DNA from: Bacillota bacterium
GTDB lineage: Bacteria; Bacillota; Clostridia; Lachnospirales; Lachnospiraceae
Assembly: GCA_023415655.1 (NCBI GenBank)
Contig: JAEZKD010000192.1
Location: forward strand, 1-46,158
Length of the DNA stretch: 46,158 nt
Reading direction: 5' to 3'
The position numbers and the translations under genes were made by a program. The notes beneath the pieces were generated by a model. That model was not told where the DNA came from, did no database searches, and saw nothing but the letters and a program-made list of their open reading frames with translations. Positions 16,323-25,918 of the stretch are shown piece by piece. The number at the start of each line of letters is the position of its first letter. The first letter of the stretch is position 1.

Positions 16323-19300
16323 AACGGAAGATTTCTTCCAATTCTTCCTTAGTGAGTGTATTAATAAATACTTCTTTTGATTGGATAATTGCATCCGATA
16401 ATTCTTTCTTCTTCTTTTGAAGCTTGAATATCTTCTCTTCTATTGTATTCTTTGTTAATAGCTTAATCACATGCACGTTGTTCTTCTGACCAATACGATA
16501 AACACGGTCGGTAGCCTGCTCTTCCACTGCAGGATTCCACCATGGATCATAGTGAATCACGGTATCTGCACCTGTTAGGTTCAATCCTGTTCCACCAGCT
16601 TTTAAAGAAATCAAGAAGATATCTCCTTCTCCGCTGTTAAAACGTTTAACATAATCGTTACGCTCTGCAATTGGTGTACTACCTTCTAGATAAAAATATT
16701 GAATCTTTGCTTTTTTCAACTCTTCTTCAATGATTTTTAACATAGAGGTAAACTGGGAGAATACTAAAATACGATGCTTGCTTGCCATTGCTTCTTCAAT
16801 AACTTCCAACAACAATTCTAATTTACCAGAACCACCTTCGTAATTATCAATGAACGTACTTGGATGACAACAAATTTGGCGCAATCTTGTTAAAGCAGCC
16901 AGAATCTTCATCTGACTCTTTTCCATACCCTTAGTTTCAATTTCACTAAAGATGTCGTTTCGAATTTCAGCAAGATAAGAGAGATAAACCTTTCTTTGTT
17001 CGTCTGTCATCTCTGTCACTATCTTCTCCTCTAACTTCTCTGGAAGATCATCCAAAACATCTTTTTTCATTCTTCGAAGAACAAATGGACGAATTCGATG
17101 ATTTAAACGATTCAATGCCTCCGTATCTTCTTTTAAGATCTGCTTTTCATAGCGATTTACGAACTTGGAATGTGACATTAAGTAGTCTGGCATGATAAAG
17201 TCAAAGATTGACCAAAGCTCTGATAGACTATTCTCAATTGGTGTACCAGTTAACGCAAATCGATGCTTTGAATTCAACAGCTTAACTGAGATAGCATTCA
17301 AAGAGGAGGCATTCTTAATAAATTGTGCTTCATCAATAAAAACGGTATCAAATTCAATCTTCTGATAGTGTTGAATATCTCTTCGAATTAATGGATACGA
17401 TGTGATTAACACATCATATTTTTCATAACTTTCAATCATTGCCTGGCGTTCTTGTGGATTACCAGAGATGACAAGAGCACTAATAAATGGCGTAAAGGTC
17501 TCAAACTCATCCTGCCAGTTATACACAAGTGACGTTGGACAAACGATTAAAAATCGTCGTCTCGAATTTTTACTGTGACTGATCTTTCCTGCAATATATA
17601 CAATGGATTGGAGTGTCTTACCAAGACCCATATCATCTGCTAAGATTCCTCCAAGATTATTATCTGCAAGCGAATTCAACCATTGATATCCAGTTTCCTG
17701 ATATGGGCGAAGCTTCGCTTCCACTGCAGTCGGTAATTCATGTACCTTTTTGGTTGGATTTAAGATATGATCTATCAGTTCTTGAAAATCTTGATTCTTT
17801 TCTACTACGAGGTCCGTATGCGATAACGCATCTTCAAGATAAAAGGCTTTGTTTTTCGAAAGCTTGATTGGTTCCTCCGTTAAGGATTTCACTGAAACAT
17901 TCAAATCCTCTAGCATCGTTGAAATCTTTTCGATTTTCTCATCCTCTAAGTTAATAAAGCTTCCATCCTTTAAGCGATAGTATTTCTTACGAAGCTGGAA
18001 TGAACGAAACATCGCTTTGAGCTCATCCTTCGGAATGTTCTCTGCATCCAAATCCATCTCAAGTAAGTCAATGTCATTGCTAACACGAAGCCCAACGTGA
18101 AAGTTACTAGTTGATTTTACCCCAATTTTCTTAAAGCTTTCCGAATAATAGGTTTCACAAACACTCATAAGTTCCTGCATCTTAACGGTAAGGAACTCGT
18201 AGATACTAGCATCGTTCTTCATCAGATAGAAAGTGGAATGAGGTTCAAAATCCATATGCTCTAATAATCTCATAATCTCATATTCTTCTTCCTTTTGACG
18301 AATCAGAATGAATTCTTCGGTTCTTGGACTTTCAAAACAATTAAATTCATGCTCTCCATAACGGAATTTTAATTCTGCTTTGATTCCATGATTATATTTA
18401 TCCAGATACACACAGCTTTGCAATGGTAACTGCAGATATCTACTACTTAAACTTTCAGGAACCTCAATATCCATCGTCTCATGTAACTTCGGTAAGACTT
18501 CTTCCAAGAATCTTTGTTTCATCTCACCATGGAAGGATAATGGCTTCTTATCCTTTCCAAGTGTATTATAAAAAGGTACATAGTTTCGAGTGAACTTCTG
18601 AGTTGGAGAGTATATATAACCATTAAAATAAATCAAAGAGCCATCCTCTGACAACGAAACGACTGGCTCTCTCTCCTTATAATCAAGTAGTATCGTGTCT
18701 TCATAAACGTCTAATTCATACGCAATGTTAGGATTTCCCTTCTGGTAACGGATGTCATCAAATTTGCGCTGATAAAGCTCCAAACGAAAGGTGCTTTTTC
18801 CAATCAGACTTAAGAATTTTTCTAGCATTCGTTTGGACAGCATCATTTGGTGCTTTGCAAAGATTTTAGAATAAGAGGTTTTATCAATCAGCTCTTGAAT
18901 TTCCAAAATCTCTAATAGAAAATCCAGCAGTTGTGTGGAGGTTTTATCAAATTCACTTTCACCAGCAATATATTTAAAATCTTTTCCTAAAACAATATTT
19001 TCTTTGTTATAATAATCGGTCAAGAATTTCTTAATGGACTGAACCTTATACATATGTGTATTCCCTACATGTAGCATAACCATAGCATAGTTATCAGCCT
19101 TTAGCATGGAAGGTATCGTAATTGTAGGAATCACTCGAAATACTTCTCCCTCTGCTTTTGTATCATCTTGATTCGCAAAATAATCCAAAACCTGAAATGC
19201 TTTTTTTTCTTCTGGGGTTCTAGGTTCCTCCATAGAAGACTTTTCCTGATATTTTAAAAGGAATAGTAAGCTGGCTACCACATGCTTACAAGCTCCCTTT

Positions 19301-19530
19301 TCTTTCAAATGGGACGGACAATTACACGAATAATCAAAGGATCCATCTTGCTTCTCACCAACGGAAACCTGGTACGTATAACTTCCCTTCACTTGAAATT
19401 TATACTGATTTGCAGCTTTTGAGAAAGTCGCATTGGTAACACGGTTATTCTTGTAATACTGTAGTCCTCGAGAGTACACAATATCACTTGATGCCAAATT
19501 TCTAATCCCGTTTCTTGATAGTCGCAACAT
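16321..19530 (-). CDS. SWIM zinc-finger SNF2 family DEAD/DEAH-box helicase
   Basis: Large ATP-driven DNA translocase of 1069 aa. An N-terminal SWIM zinc finger (CNCPSHLKEKGACKHVVA, CxCxnCxH) is followed by a long helicase-associated region. The SNF2 core starts near residue 620: motif I DDMGLGKT, motif II DEAQ, motif III ALTGTPIENSLSELW. In the second RecA domain are LVFSQFTSML, SLKAGGTGLNLTGAD and the final DRVYRIGQ. The family remodels DNA-protein complexes; bacterial roles are poorly known. ATG at 19530 is chosen from AGGAGG ten bases upstream, ten codons inside the longest frame. No restriction or toxin partner lies nearby. The terminator at 16285-16322 abuts its stop codon. Confidence 0.95.
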   Translation of the reverse strand: MLRLSRNGIRNLASSDIVYSRGLQYYKNNRVTNATFSKAANQYKFQVKGSYTYQVSVGEKQDGSFDYSCNCPSHLKEKGACKHVVASLLFLLKYQEKSSMEEPRTPEEKKAFQVLDYFANQDDTKAEGEVFRVIPTITIPSMLKADNYAMVMLHVGNTHMYKVQSIKKFLTDYYNKENIVLGKDFKYIAGESEFDKTSTQLLDFLLEILEIQELIDKTSYSKIFAKHQMMLSKRMLEKFLSLIGKSTFRLELYQRKFDDIRYQKGNPNIAYELDVYEDTILLDYKEREPVVSLSEDGSLIYFNGYIYSPTQKFTRNYVPFYNTLGKDKKPLSFHGEMKQRFLEEVLPKLHETMDIEVPESLSSRYLQLPLQSCVYLDKYNHGIKAELKFRYGEHEFNCFESPRTEEFILIRQKEEEYEIMRLLEHMDFEPHSTFYLMKNDASIYEFLTVKMQELMSVCETYYSESFKKIGVKSTSNFHVGLRVSNDIDLLEMDLDAENIPKDELKAMFRSFQLRKKYYRLKDGSFINLEDEKIEKISTMLEDLNVSVKSLTEEPIKLSKNKAFYLEDALSHTDLVVEKNQDFQELIDHILNPTKKVHELPTAVEAKLRPYQETGYQWLNSLADNNLGGILADDMGLGKTLQSIVYIAGKISHSKNSRRRFLIVCPTSLVYNWQDEFETFTPFISALVISGNPQERQAMIESYEKYDVLITSYPLIRRDIQHYQKIEFDTVFIDEAQFIKNASSLNAISVKLLNSKHRFALTGTPIENSLSELWSIFDFIMPDYLMSHSKFVNRYEKQILKEDTEALNRLNHRIRPFVLRRMKKDVLDDLPEKLEEKIVTEMTDEQRKVYLSYLAEIRNDIFSEIETKGMEKSQMKILAALTRLRQICCHPSTFIDNYEGGSGKLELLLEVIEEAMASKHRILVFSQFTSMLKIIEEELKKAKIQYFYLEGSTPIAERNDYVKRFNSGEGDIFLISLKAGGTGLNLTGADTVIHYDPWWNPAVEEQATDRVYRIGQKNNVHVIKLLTKNTIEEKIFKLQKKKKELSDAIIQSKEVFINTLTKEELEEIFR

Positions 19531-19560
19531 AATGTTACTTCCTCCTATGTTTTCTATCAA

Positions 19561-19619
19561 TGAAATAAATAATTTATTTCACCAGTATCTTATTATTATA
19601 TCACAAATTTTGAAATAAA
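19561..19619 (-). promoter_or_regulatory. SNF2 gene promoter with TGAAATAAA operator-like sites
   Basis: An extended -10 (TG-A-TATAAT, 19595-19603) drives the SNF2 gene. Downstream of it lies a 21-bp palindrome TGAAATAAA-TAA-TTTATTTCA (19561-19581). A third copy of the half site, TGAAATAAA, is at 19611-19619 in the -35 region. Sites on both sides of the -10 suggest repression by a dimeric protein. The palindrome could also be a leader hairpin. Confidence 0.5.
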
Positions 19620-19670
19620 CTATTATTTTTTACAGTTGTTTGCACCTTTTTCTACCAATTGACATGATAA

Positions 19671-19711
19671 AAAGATAGGGTATCGTATTCTTCCTACAAT
19701 ACCCTATCTTT
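19671..19711 (-). terminator. Terminator of the opp operon
   Basis: Thirteen-base-pair stem (19671-19683 with 19699-19711) followed on the minus strand by CTTTTTATC. It lies 41 bases after the oppA stop codon. Confidence 0.88.
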
Positions 19712-19751
19712 ATTGTCTAAAATTTATGACTCTTACGAAGCCTGTATTTCA

Positions 19752-21377
19752 TTAATCTGCAATATCAGCATACATAAAGTACCAATATCCTAAAGGTGAA
19801 TGCCAAGATCCTGTAATCTTTGGACTCTGTAAATAGAAGTCTGCATAATGTGCCAATGGAATCATTGCTGCTTCTTGCATTAAGATATCTTCGGCTTTAT
19901 GTAATGCATTGAAACGCTCTGTTTCATCAACAGTTGTTCTGGAAATATCCATTGCAGCGTCATATTCTGCATTCACAAATTTACCATCGTTATTACCATT
20001 GGTGGAATAGAAAAGGTCAAGCATATTGGATGGATCGTCATAGTCTCCAACCCAACCATTACGTGCAACTTCATAATCCCCAGAACGTCTTGCTGGTGTA
20101 AAGCTTGCCCATTCCATAATATTAACTTCAAGATTGATTCCAAGTTCTCCCCAAGCTTGCTGTAAGTATTCAGCAACTACTTTATGATAACCAGAATCAT
20201 TGGTTGAATACGTAATTGTTGGGAATCCTGCACCATCCTTATAACCAGCCTCTGCTAATAAGCTCTTTGCTTCTGCTAAGTTTGCATCGAATGTTGTATT
20301 ATCAATATATGGAGCTCCACCATTTGCGTTATCTTCAAAATTAGTACCATCTTTATCTGCCCAACCTGGACCCATAAAATTAGTTGCTGGCTTATAAGTT
20401 CCTTGCATTAAGGTATTCGCAACATAATCACGGTCAATCGCAAGACTTAAAGCTTTACGTACTCTTACATCCTTAAAGATTTCAACATTGTGATTGATTG
20501 AAAGATAATAGGTTCCAATCAGTGGATCTACATGGAATTCTGAATTATCTGCAAAGCTAGGGATTTCCTCAGTTGGAACATCCTTAATCATCAAGGCTTC
20601 GCCTGTCTTATATGCATTATAAGAAGCATTCGCATCTTCCATCAAAAGGAATTTGATAGAGCCAAGTTTGATTGCATCTGCATTCCAGTAATTTGTATTC
20701 TTTGTCATTGTAATATGAGAACCTGGTACCATTTCGCTAATGTAGAATGGTCCATTTGAGATATAAGATTCTGCTTTTACTGCCCAGGAATCTCCATTGG
20801 CAGTGATAGTAGCCTCATTCACTGGACTTAAAACAGCAAATGCTGCAAGACTTCCAAAAAAGGAACAAGGAGCACTTAACTCAACCACTAAAGTCTTATC
20901 ATCAGGTGCAGACACTGCTAACGCATCCGTATTACCAGCTGCAGCTTCTTCATATCCCTTTACCATACCAAGCATAGTTTCTCCATAAGGAGCAGCAACT
21001 AGTGGATCCGCAACACGTTTCCAACTGTATACGAAATCTTTTGCAGTAAGTGGATCCCCATTTGACCATTTTAATCCATCTCTTAAATGGAAGGTCCAAG
21101 TTAAACCATCCTCTGAGGTTTCCCATTTCTCTGCTTGCCCTGGAGCAAGCTGTCCATCTTGACCTACAACAAGTAGACCTTCAAAGCTATGTAAAATCAT
21201 GTTACCGCCATCCACCGCACTATTAAGCGCTGGATCAAGAGTTTCTGGATTTGGCCCAATTTGAACCGTTAATTGTTTCGCTTCTGAATTGGATCCAGTC
21301 TTCTTTTCTTTTGTTCCACATGCAGAAAAAATCAGTGCTAAGACTAAAACCATAGATACTACTAATCTTTTTTTCAT
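19752..21377 (-). CDS. oppA: Oligopeptide ABC transporter, substrate-binding lipoprotein
   Basis: Extracellular lipid-anchored receptor of family 5 (541 aa) that delivers peptides to OppBC. The signal peptide ends in a lipobox (LALIFSAC, Cys20), followed by a short polar linker. The family signature lies in PLTAKDFVYSWKRVADP and LSLAIDRDYV, and the body spans the usual three lobes with the C-terminal ADFYLQSPKITG region. AAGGAGG precedes ATG by six bases. It is the last gene of a B-C-D-F-A operon, 73 bp behind oppF, and is followed by a terminator. Since binding proteins are usually made in excess, an internal promoter is possible, but I see no clear one. Peptide preference unknown; a dipeptide or nickel carrier is less likely. 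Confidence 0.95.
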   Translation of the reverse strand: MKKRLVVSMVLVLALIFSACGTKEKKTGSNSEAKQLTVQIGPNPETLDPALNSAVDGGNMILHSFEGLLVVGQDGQLAPGQAEKWETSEDGLTWTFHLRDGLKWSNGDPLTAKDFVYSWKRVADPLVAAPYGETMLGMVKGYEEAAAGNTDALAVSAPDDKTLVVELSAPCSFFGSLAAFAVLSPVNEATITANGDSWAVKAESYISNGPFYISEMVPGSHITMTKNTNYWNADAIKLGSIKFLLMEDANASYNAYKTGEALMIKDVPTEEIPSFADNSEFHVDPLIGTYYLSINHNVEIFKDVRVRKALSLAIDRDYVANTLMQGTYKPATNFMGPGWADKDGTNFEDNANGGAPYIDNTTFDANLAEAKSLLAEAGYKDGAGFPTITYSTNDSGYHKVVAEYLQQAWGELGINLEVNIMEWASFTPARRSGDYEVARNGWVGDYDDPSNMLDLFYSTNGNNDGKFVNAEYDAAMDISRTTVDETERFNALHKAEDILMQEAAMIPLAHYADFYLQSPKITGSWHSPLGYWYFMYADIAD

Positions 21378-21450
21378 AAATTTCCTCCTTCATAATTTCT
21401 ATAGAATAAACATATTGCGTCTTCGCCATATGATATCTATCAGTATATAA

Positions 21451-22440
21451 TTAGTTACATTTTTCAAAGTTATGACAAGCTACATAGTGTTCTTTCATAA
21501 CCTCCTTAAGTTCAGGGCGTTCTACAGCACAGATTTCCGTCGCATAAGGACATCGTGTACGAAAACGACATCCGCTTGGTGGATTTAATGGGCTAGGAAC
21601 ATCCCCTTTTAATATAATTCTTTTACTTTCTCGAGCTTTTTGTGGATCAGCAATCGGAATTGCAGAAATCAGACTCTTGGTATAAGGATGTAAGCTGTGT
21701 TTAATTACATCATGACTTTCTCCGATTTCAATCAAATTGCCTAGATACATCACTCCAATACGATTGGAGATGTGCTTCACCACTGCCAAATCATGGGCAA
21801 TGAACAAATATGTAAGGTCTAATTTCTGTTGCAAATCTTCAAACATATTGATAATCTGAGCCTGAATGGATACATCCAGCGCAGAAATTGGTTCATCACA
21901 CACGATAAACTCTGGATTCACTGCCAATGCTCTAGCAATTCCAATTCTCTGTCGTTGCCCACCCGAGAATTCATGGGGATAACGATTGGCATGTTCTGAG
22001 TTTAATCCTACATAGCTCAACAGCTTAAAAATTCTGTCCTGGCGATCTTGCTTCGTTTGTACTAGATGATGAATATCGATGGGTTCTCCAATAATTTCAC
22101 CTACCGTCATTCTTGGATCTAGACTTGCATAAGGATCCTGAAATACTACTTGCATCTTCTTACGATAAGGTAACATATTTACAGCTATTTTTTCTTCCTT
22201 ATCAAAGATCACTTGGTTATCATAGATAATACGGCCAGCCGTAGGTTCATAAAGTCTTAATAGGCTTCTTCCAGTCGTTGTTTTTCCACAACCAGACTCG
22301 CCAACCAATCCAAGAGTTTCACCCTTTCTTATAAAAAAGCTAACATCGTCCACTGCTTTTACGTATTTTCTATTCTTCCCAAATCCACCTGCATTAAAAT
22401 ATTGTTTGAGATTTTGAACTTCTAATAGTTTCTCATTCAT
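21451..22440 (-). CDS. oppF: Oligopeptide ABC transporter ATP-binding protein OppF
   Basis: One of the two ATPases powering the importer (329 aa). Walker A GESGCGKTT about residues 44-52, Q-loop FQDPYASLDPRMTVGEI, signature FSGGQRQRI, Walker B FIVCDEPISALD, H-loop histidine in FIAHD. The C-terminal oligopeptide/dipeptide extension holds GCRFRTRCPYATEIC, a reduced form of the cysteine cluster found in OppD. The start ATG overlaps the 3' end of oppD by 8 bp, with GGAGG eight bases before it, so translation is coupled. Forms a heterodimer with OppD on the OppBC channel. Confidence 0.95.
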   Translation of the reverse strand: MNEKLLEVQNLKQYFNAGGFGKNRKYVKAVDDVSFFIRKGETLGLVGESGCGKTTTGRSLLRLYEPTAGRIIYDNQVIFDKEEKIAVNMLPYRKKMQVVFQDPYASLDPRMTVGEIIGEPIDIHHLVQTKQDRQDRIFKLLSYVGLNSEHANRYPHEFSGGQRQRIGIARALAVNPEFIVCDEPISALDVSIQAQIINMFEDLQQKLDLTYLFIAHDLAVVKHISNRIGVMYLGNLIEIGESHDVIKHSLHPYTKSLISAIPIADPQKARESKRIILKGDVPSPLNPPSGCRFRTRCPYATEICAVERPELKEVMKEHYVACHNFEKCN

Positions 22441-23434
22441 CTTTGGTTCCTCCTTCCAGCTCTTGCTTCTGATTCATCCAGCAAGTAGCAATATGGGTTT
22501 CTCCAATGGTTGTGACAGGAGGTACCTGTTGCAAACAGATTTTCATACAATTTTTACATCGTGGTGCAAATGCACACCCCTTTGGAAGGTTCAACAAATC
22601 AATTGGTGTTCCTTCAATTGGAATCAATCGTTCATGTTCCACCGTATCAATTCTTGGAAGACTTTGAAGCAAACCTTTGGTATATTCATGCTTCGTATGA
22701 TAAAAAATATCTTCTGTTGTTCCATACTCAACGATTTTCCCAGCATACATAACCGCTATTTTCTCACACATATTGGCTACAATACCAAGATCATGTGTGA
22801 TTAAGATAATTGCCATGTCGAGTTTATCTTTTAATTCAAGCATCAACTCGAGAATCTGTGCTTGAATCGTTACATCTAAGGCTGTTGTCGGTTCATCGGC
22901 AATCAGTAGTTTTGGTTCACAGGCAAGTGCAATGGCAATCATAACTCGTTGCCTCATACCACCTGAAAGCTCATGAGGATATTGTTTTAACCTCTTCTCG
23001 GGTTCATTAATTCCTACAAGGACAAGCAATTCCTTTGCTCGTTCTCTTGCTTCTTGCTTCTTTTTTTTCGTATGCCTGCGAATTACCTCCATAATCTGAT
23101 CTCCAATGGTATAGACAGGATTCAGACTGGTCATTGGATCTTGGAATATAATCGATACTTCATTTCCTCGAATCTTTTGTAATTCCTTCTCAGACATGCG
23201 ATGTATTTCATGATCATTAAAAAGGATTGTACCACCAATTAACTTACCAGGATGTGCAGTTAAGCCCATTAGACTATAAGCAGTTACCGATTTACCAGAA
23301 CCACTCTCACCAACAATTCCTAGTACTTCTCCTTTTTTTAGATGAAAGGAGACATCATTTAGAGCTTTCACCTCTCCAGCTGGTGTAAAAAAGGAAAGCT
23401 GTTCATTTTTTATTTCTACCAAATATTCTGACAT
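22433..23434 (-). CDS. oppD: Oligopeptide ABC transporter ATP-binding protein OppD
   Basis: ATPase subunit of 333 aa. Walker A GESGSGKS about residues 41-48, signature LSGGMRQRV, Walker B LLIADEPTTALD, H-loop in LITHD. The C-terminal extension contains GCAFAPRCKNCMKIC (C-x6-C-x2-C-x3-C), the cysteine set that holds a 4Fe-4S cluster in several OppD/DppD proteins. Sixteen bases separate it from oppC and it overlaps oppF by 8 bp. AAAGGA stands nine bases before ATG. Confidence 0.95.
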   Translation of the reverse strand: MSEYLVEIKNEQLSFFTPAGEVKALNDVSFHLKKGEVLGIVGESGSGKSVTAYSLMGLTAHPGKLIGGTILFNDHEIHRMSEKELQKIRGNEVSIIFQDPMTSLNPVYTIGDQIMEVIRRHTKKKKQEARERAKELLVLVGINEPEKRLKQYPHELSGGMRQRVMIAIALACEPKLLIADEPTTALDVTIQAQILELMLELKDKLDMAIILITHDLGIVANMCEKIAVMYAGKIVEYGTTEDIFYHTKHEYTKGLLQSLPRIDTVEHERLIPIEGTPIDLLNLPKGCAFAPRCKNCMKICLQQVPPVTTIGETHIATCWMNQKQELEGGTKDE

Positions 23435-23450
23435 TCCATCATATCCTTTC

Positions 23451-24497
23451 TTAGACTTTTAATCTAGGATCAAAGGCATCCCTTAGGCCATCACCCAGTA
23501 AATTAAAGCTGAGAATGATGATACTGATTAACAAAGCAGGTATGAATAATAAATATGGATATGTATTCATACCATTGACTGCAGAACTCGCCAAACTTCC
23601 AAGAGATGGTAACGGCACAGCAACCCCAAGTCCTAAGAAACTTAAGAAACTTTCCGTAAAGATAGAGGAAGGAATCTGAAGTGTTGTAGTAACAATAATA
23701 ATGCCAAGACAGTTTGTCAATAAGTGCTTTCTGATAATTCTTCCGCTAGATGCTCCCAACGCTTTGGCAGCCAATACATATTCACTTTCCTTTAGCATCA
23801 GAATTTGACTTCGTACCATTCGAGCCATACCAACCCAGTACAACAATGCAAAAACAATGAAAATACTAATGAAATTAACACCTACGGTTCTTATCCATTG
23901 AAATCCAGGAACTGATGCAAGGTTCTCCAATGGACTTTTTAGCGCAAAGGATAGTAATACAATCAATAACACATCGGGGATGGTATAAATAATATCTACG
24001 ATTCGCATCATCGTTAAGTCAATCCAGCCACCAAAATATGCTGAGATAGCACCATAGATGGATCCAATTACTAATATGATTGCTGTTGCAATTAAGCCAA
24101 CAAGCAAAGAAATTCTACTTCCCATCATGACACGAATGGCATAATCTCTCCCCAACTTATCAGTACCTAAAATATGTGGAAATACCTTTTCACCGGCTTC
24201 AATAGCTGCTTGCTCTTCTATGGAATATTTCATCGGCGATAAATTATTAGCTCCCTTGATTTGTTCATCATAGGAATAAGGATAAAAGCTTGGTACAACA
24301 AAGGAAAATATCATAATGATGATAATTACGACAAGACTTACCATTGCAACTTTATTCTTAGCTAAACGTCTTAGACCATCTTTCCAAAAACCAACACTCT
24401 CTCTCATGACCACGAGACTCTGTTTTTCTTCTTGTGATGCTAATTCAAATGCATCTTTTTCATAATCAACTTGTAAACTTAACTTATTCGTTTTCAT
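23451..24497 (-). CDS. oppC: Oligopeptide ABC transporter permease OppC
   Basis: Membrane subunit of 348 aa: a cytoplasmic N-terminal tail of about 50 residues, TM1 about 52-73, an outer loop (residues 74-125) with the HILGTDKLGRD signature of OppC/DppC, then five more TM segments. The EAA-type coupling loop is AAKALGASSGRIIRKHLL. The C-terminus ends in LGDGLRDAFDPRLKV, the usual closing motif. AAAGGAG seven bases before ATG. Pairs with OppB to form the channel. Confidence 0.95.
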   Translation of the reverse strand: MKTNKLSLQVDYEKDAFELASQEEKQSLVVMRESVGFWKDGLRRLAKNKVAMVSLVVIIIIMIFSFVVPSFYPYSYDEQIKGANNLSPMKYSIEEQAAIEAGEKVFPHILGTDKLGRDYAIRVMMGSRISLLVGLIATAIILVIGSIYGAISAYFGGWIDLTMMRIVDIIYTIPDVLLIVLLSFALKSPLENLASVPGFQWIRTVGVNFISIFIVFALLYWVGMARMVRSQILMLKESEYVLAAKALGASSGRIIRKHLLTNCLGIIIVTTTLQIPSSIFTESFLSFLGLGVAVPLPSLGSLASSAVNGMNTYPYLLFIPALLISIIILSFNLLGDGLRDAFDPRLKV

Positions 24498-24512
24498 CTT
24501 CTCGCTCCTTTC

Positions 24513-25430
24513 TTAGTTGAATTTGATACGTGGATCTACAAAGTGATATACTATGTCCACAATCAAGTTCATAATTACTAAAAATGAAGCTAAAAAAATC
24601 GTTGTTCCCATAATAAGAGTATAGTCACGGTTTAAGATAGAGCTAACAAATTCTCCTCCAATACCTGGGAGTGTAAAGATTTTTTCAACAATGAAACTCC
24701 CTGTTAAGGTGAAGGTCAACATTGGCCCTAAATATGTAATAATAGAAAGAATGGCATTACGTAGCGCATGCTTAAATAAGCAAATAAACATTGGTAAGCC
24801 TTTGGCACGCGCTGTTCTTATATAATCCTGACCAAGAACATCTAACATCGAAGAACGCATCAGACGCATGATGTAAGCCGTTGGATAAAAGGACAAGGAG
24901 ATTACTGGCATAATATAGTGTTTCCATGAGGTTAATCCAAACGTTGGCAATAACCCAAGGGTTGCACCCAACCAATACATAAGTACGGTACATATAACAA
25001 AGCTAGGGATTGCAATTCCACAAGTGGCAAAAATACTGATGAAACGATCTAAGAACTTTCCTCTCTTCAAAGCTGCAATACAACCAAGTGGAATTCCTAC
25101 GAACAAAGCAACTAGTATGGACACCCCTCCAACCTTAGCAGATACTGGGAATTTCGATACTATAATAGAAGAAACCGTTCTTCCTCTTTGTTTTAAACTA
25201 TCACCAAAATCAAATCTTGCTGCTCCCTTAAGATAGGTCGTATACTGCTCCCCAAGTGATTTGTCTAAACCGAACTTTTCCTCCAATGCTTGTTGTGCCT
25301 GTGCGCTAATTGCTTTTTCTGACATAAATGGACCCCCTGGAACCATATTCATCAGAAAAAATGTAATTGTGGCGACCGCCCATATCGTTACTACCGCTAA
25401 AATAACTCGCTTGATTATGTACTTAAACAT
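24513..25430 (-). CDS. oppB: Oligopeptide ABC transporter permease OppB
   Basis: First gene of the operon, 305 aa with six predicted TM segments starting at residues 9-28. Family marks: GGPFMSEKAIS after TM1, QRGRTVSSIIVSKFPVS, and the coupling loop RTARAKGLPMFICLFKHALRNA. The C-terminus IVYHFVDPRIKFN is typical. AAAGGAG seven bases before ATG sets the start. The 488 bp upstream, shared with the P-type ATPase gene's 3' end, hold the promoter and a hairpin leader. Confidence 0.95.
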   Translation of the reverse strand: MFKYIIKRVILAVVTIWAVATITFFLMNMVPGGPFMSEKAISAQAQQALEEKFGLDKSLGEQYTTYLKGAARFDFGDSLKQRGRTVSSIIVSKFPVSAKVGGVSILVALFVGIPLGCIAALKRGKFLDRFISIFATCGIAIPSFVICTVLMYWLGATLGLLPTFGLTSWKHYIMPVISLSFYPTAYIMRLMRSSMLDVLGQDYIRTARAKGLPMFICLFKHALRNAILSIITYLGPMLTFTLTGSFIVEKIFTLPGIGGEFVSSILNRDYTLIMGTTIFLASFLVIMNLIVDIVYHFVDPRIKFN

Positions 25431-25493
25431 TTGGATACTCCTTTATCTTTTTTAGACTAACACTTTAAACTGTTAATGTGTGTGAGTAAATAA

Positions 25494-25568
25494 AAAGCAA
25501 AGGTAATGTCTTAGTGAGCACCCTCGCTTTACTATACATAATTTAGCATATATTCTAATTCTTGTCAA
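25494..25568 (-). promoter_or_regulatory. opp operon promoter and terminator-like leader hairpin
   Basis: Promoter on the minus strand: TTGACA (25563-25568), 17-bp spacer, TAAATT (25540-25545). The predicted transcript starts near 25533. An 11-bp stem with two G-U pairs (25520-25530 with 25494-25504, loop of 15) begins almost at once and is followed by TTTTTATTTAC. It could be an attenuator or a 5' stabilising hairpin. About 60 bases follow before oppB. Confidence 0.6.
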
Positions 25569-25644
25569 CTTAGTACACAAAATGTATATTTATTATATTA
25601 ATTGTTTGTTTAAACAGAATTTTCATGTAATCATAATCTAAACT

Positions 25645-25674
25645 TTCACAGAATGATCCTCATTCTCTTATAAT
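25645..25674 (+). promoter_or_regulatory. Orphan plus-strand promoter-like site with palindromic spacer
   Basis: TTCACA (25645-25650), an 18-bp spacer and TATAAT (25669-25674) on the plus strand. The spacer is nearly filled by the 17-bp palindrome AGAATGA-TCC-TCATTCT (25650-25666). No plus-strand gene follows; only a possible 30-codon frame without ribosome site is seen near 25713. It may drive a small RNA or be chance. The rest of the 488-bp gap 25431-25918 shows only the opp promoter and the ATPase terminator. Confidence 0.3.
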
Positions 25675-25810
25675 AAGGTAAGTTATAAGCCCATGAATTT
25701 CAATACAATTTAGATGCTTTCCCTCACATTCTTATCTACGAAACTAATTGAGAATGCAACTACTTCCTTTTTGCATAAATTAGATACTTTTATACAAATA
25801 TACTAATCTA

Positions 25811-25858
25811 AAAAAAACCAACCTTCCGAAAATTTAAAACTTTCGATCGATTGGTTTT
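25811..25858 (-). terminator. Terminator of the P-type ATPase gene
   Basis: Outer stem AAAACCAA/TTGGTTTT (25814-25821 with 25851-25858) and an inner CGAAA/TTTCG stem, with a run of seven or more T on the minus strand. It lies about 60 bases behind the stop codon. Confidence 0.75.
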
Positions 25859-25918
25859 AGTTATGATTGTATCTTTTTTCATTATGAATTGGGTCCAAAT
25901 GTTTTTATTTAGATAGAA

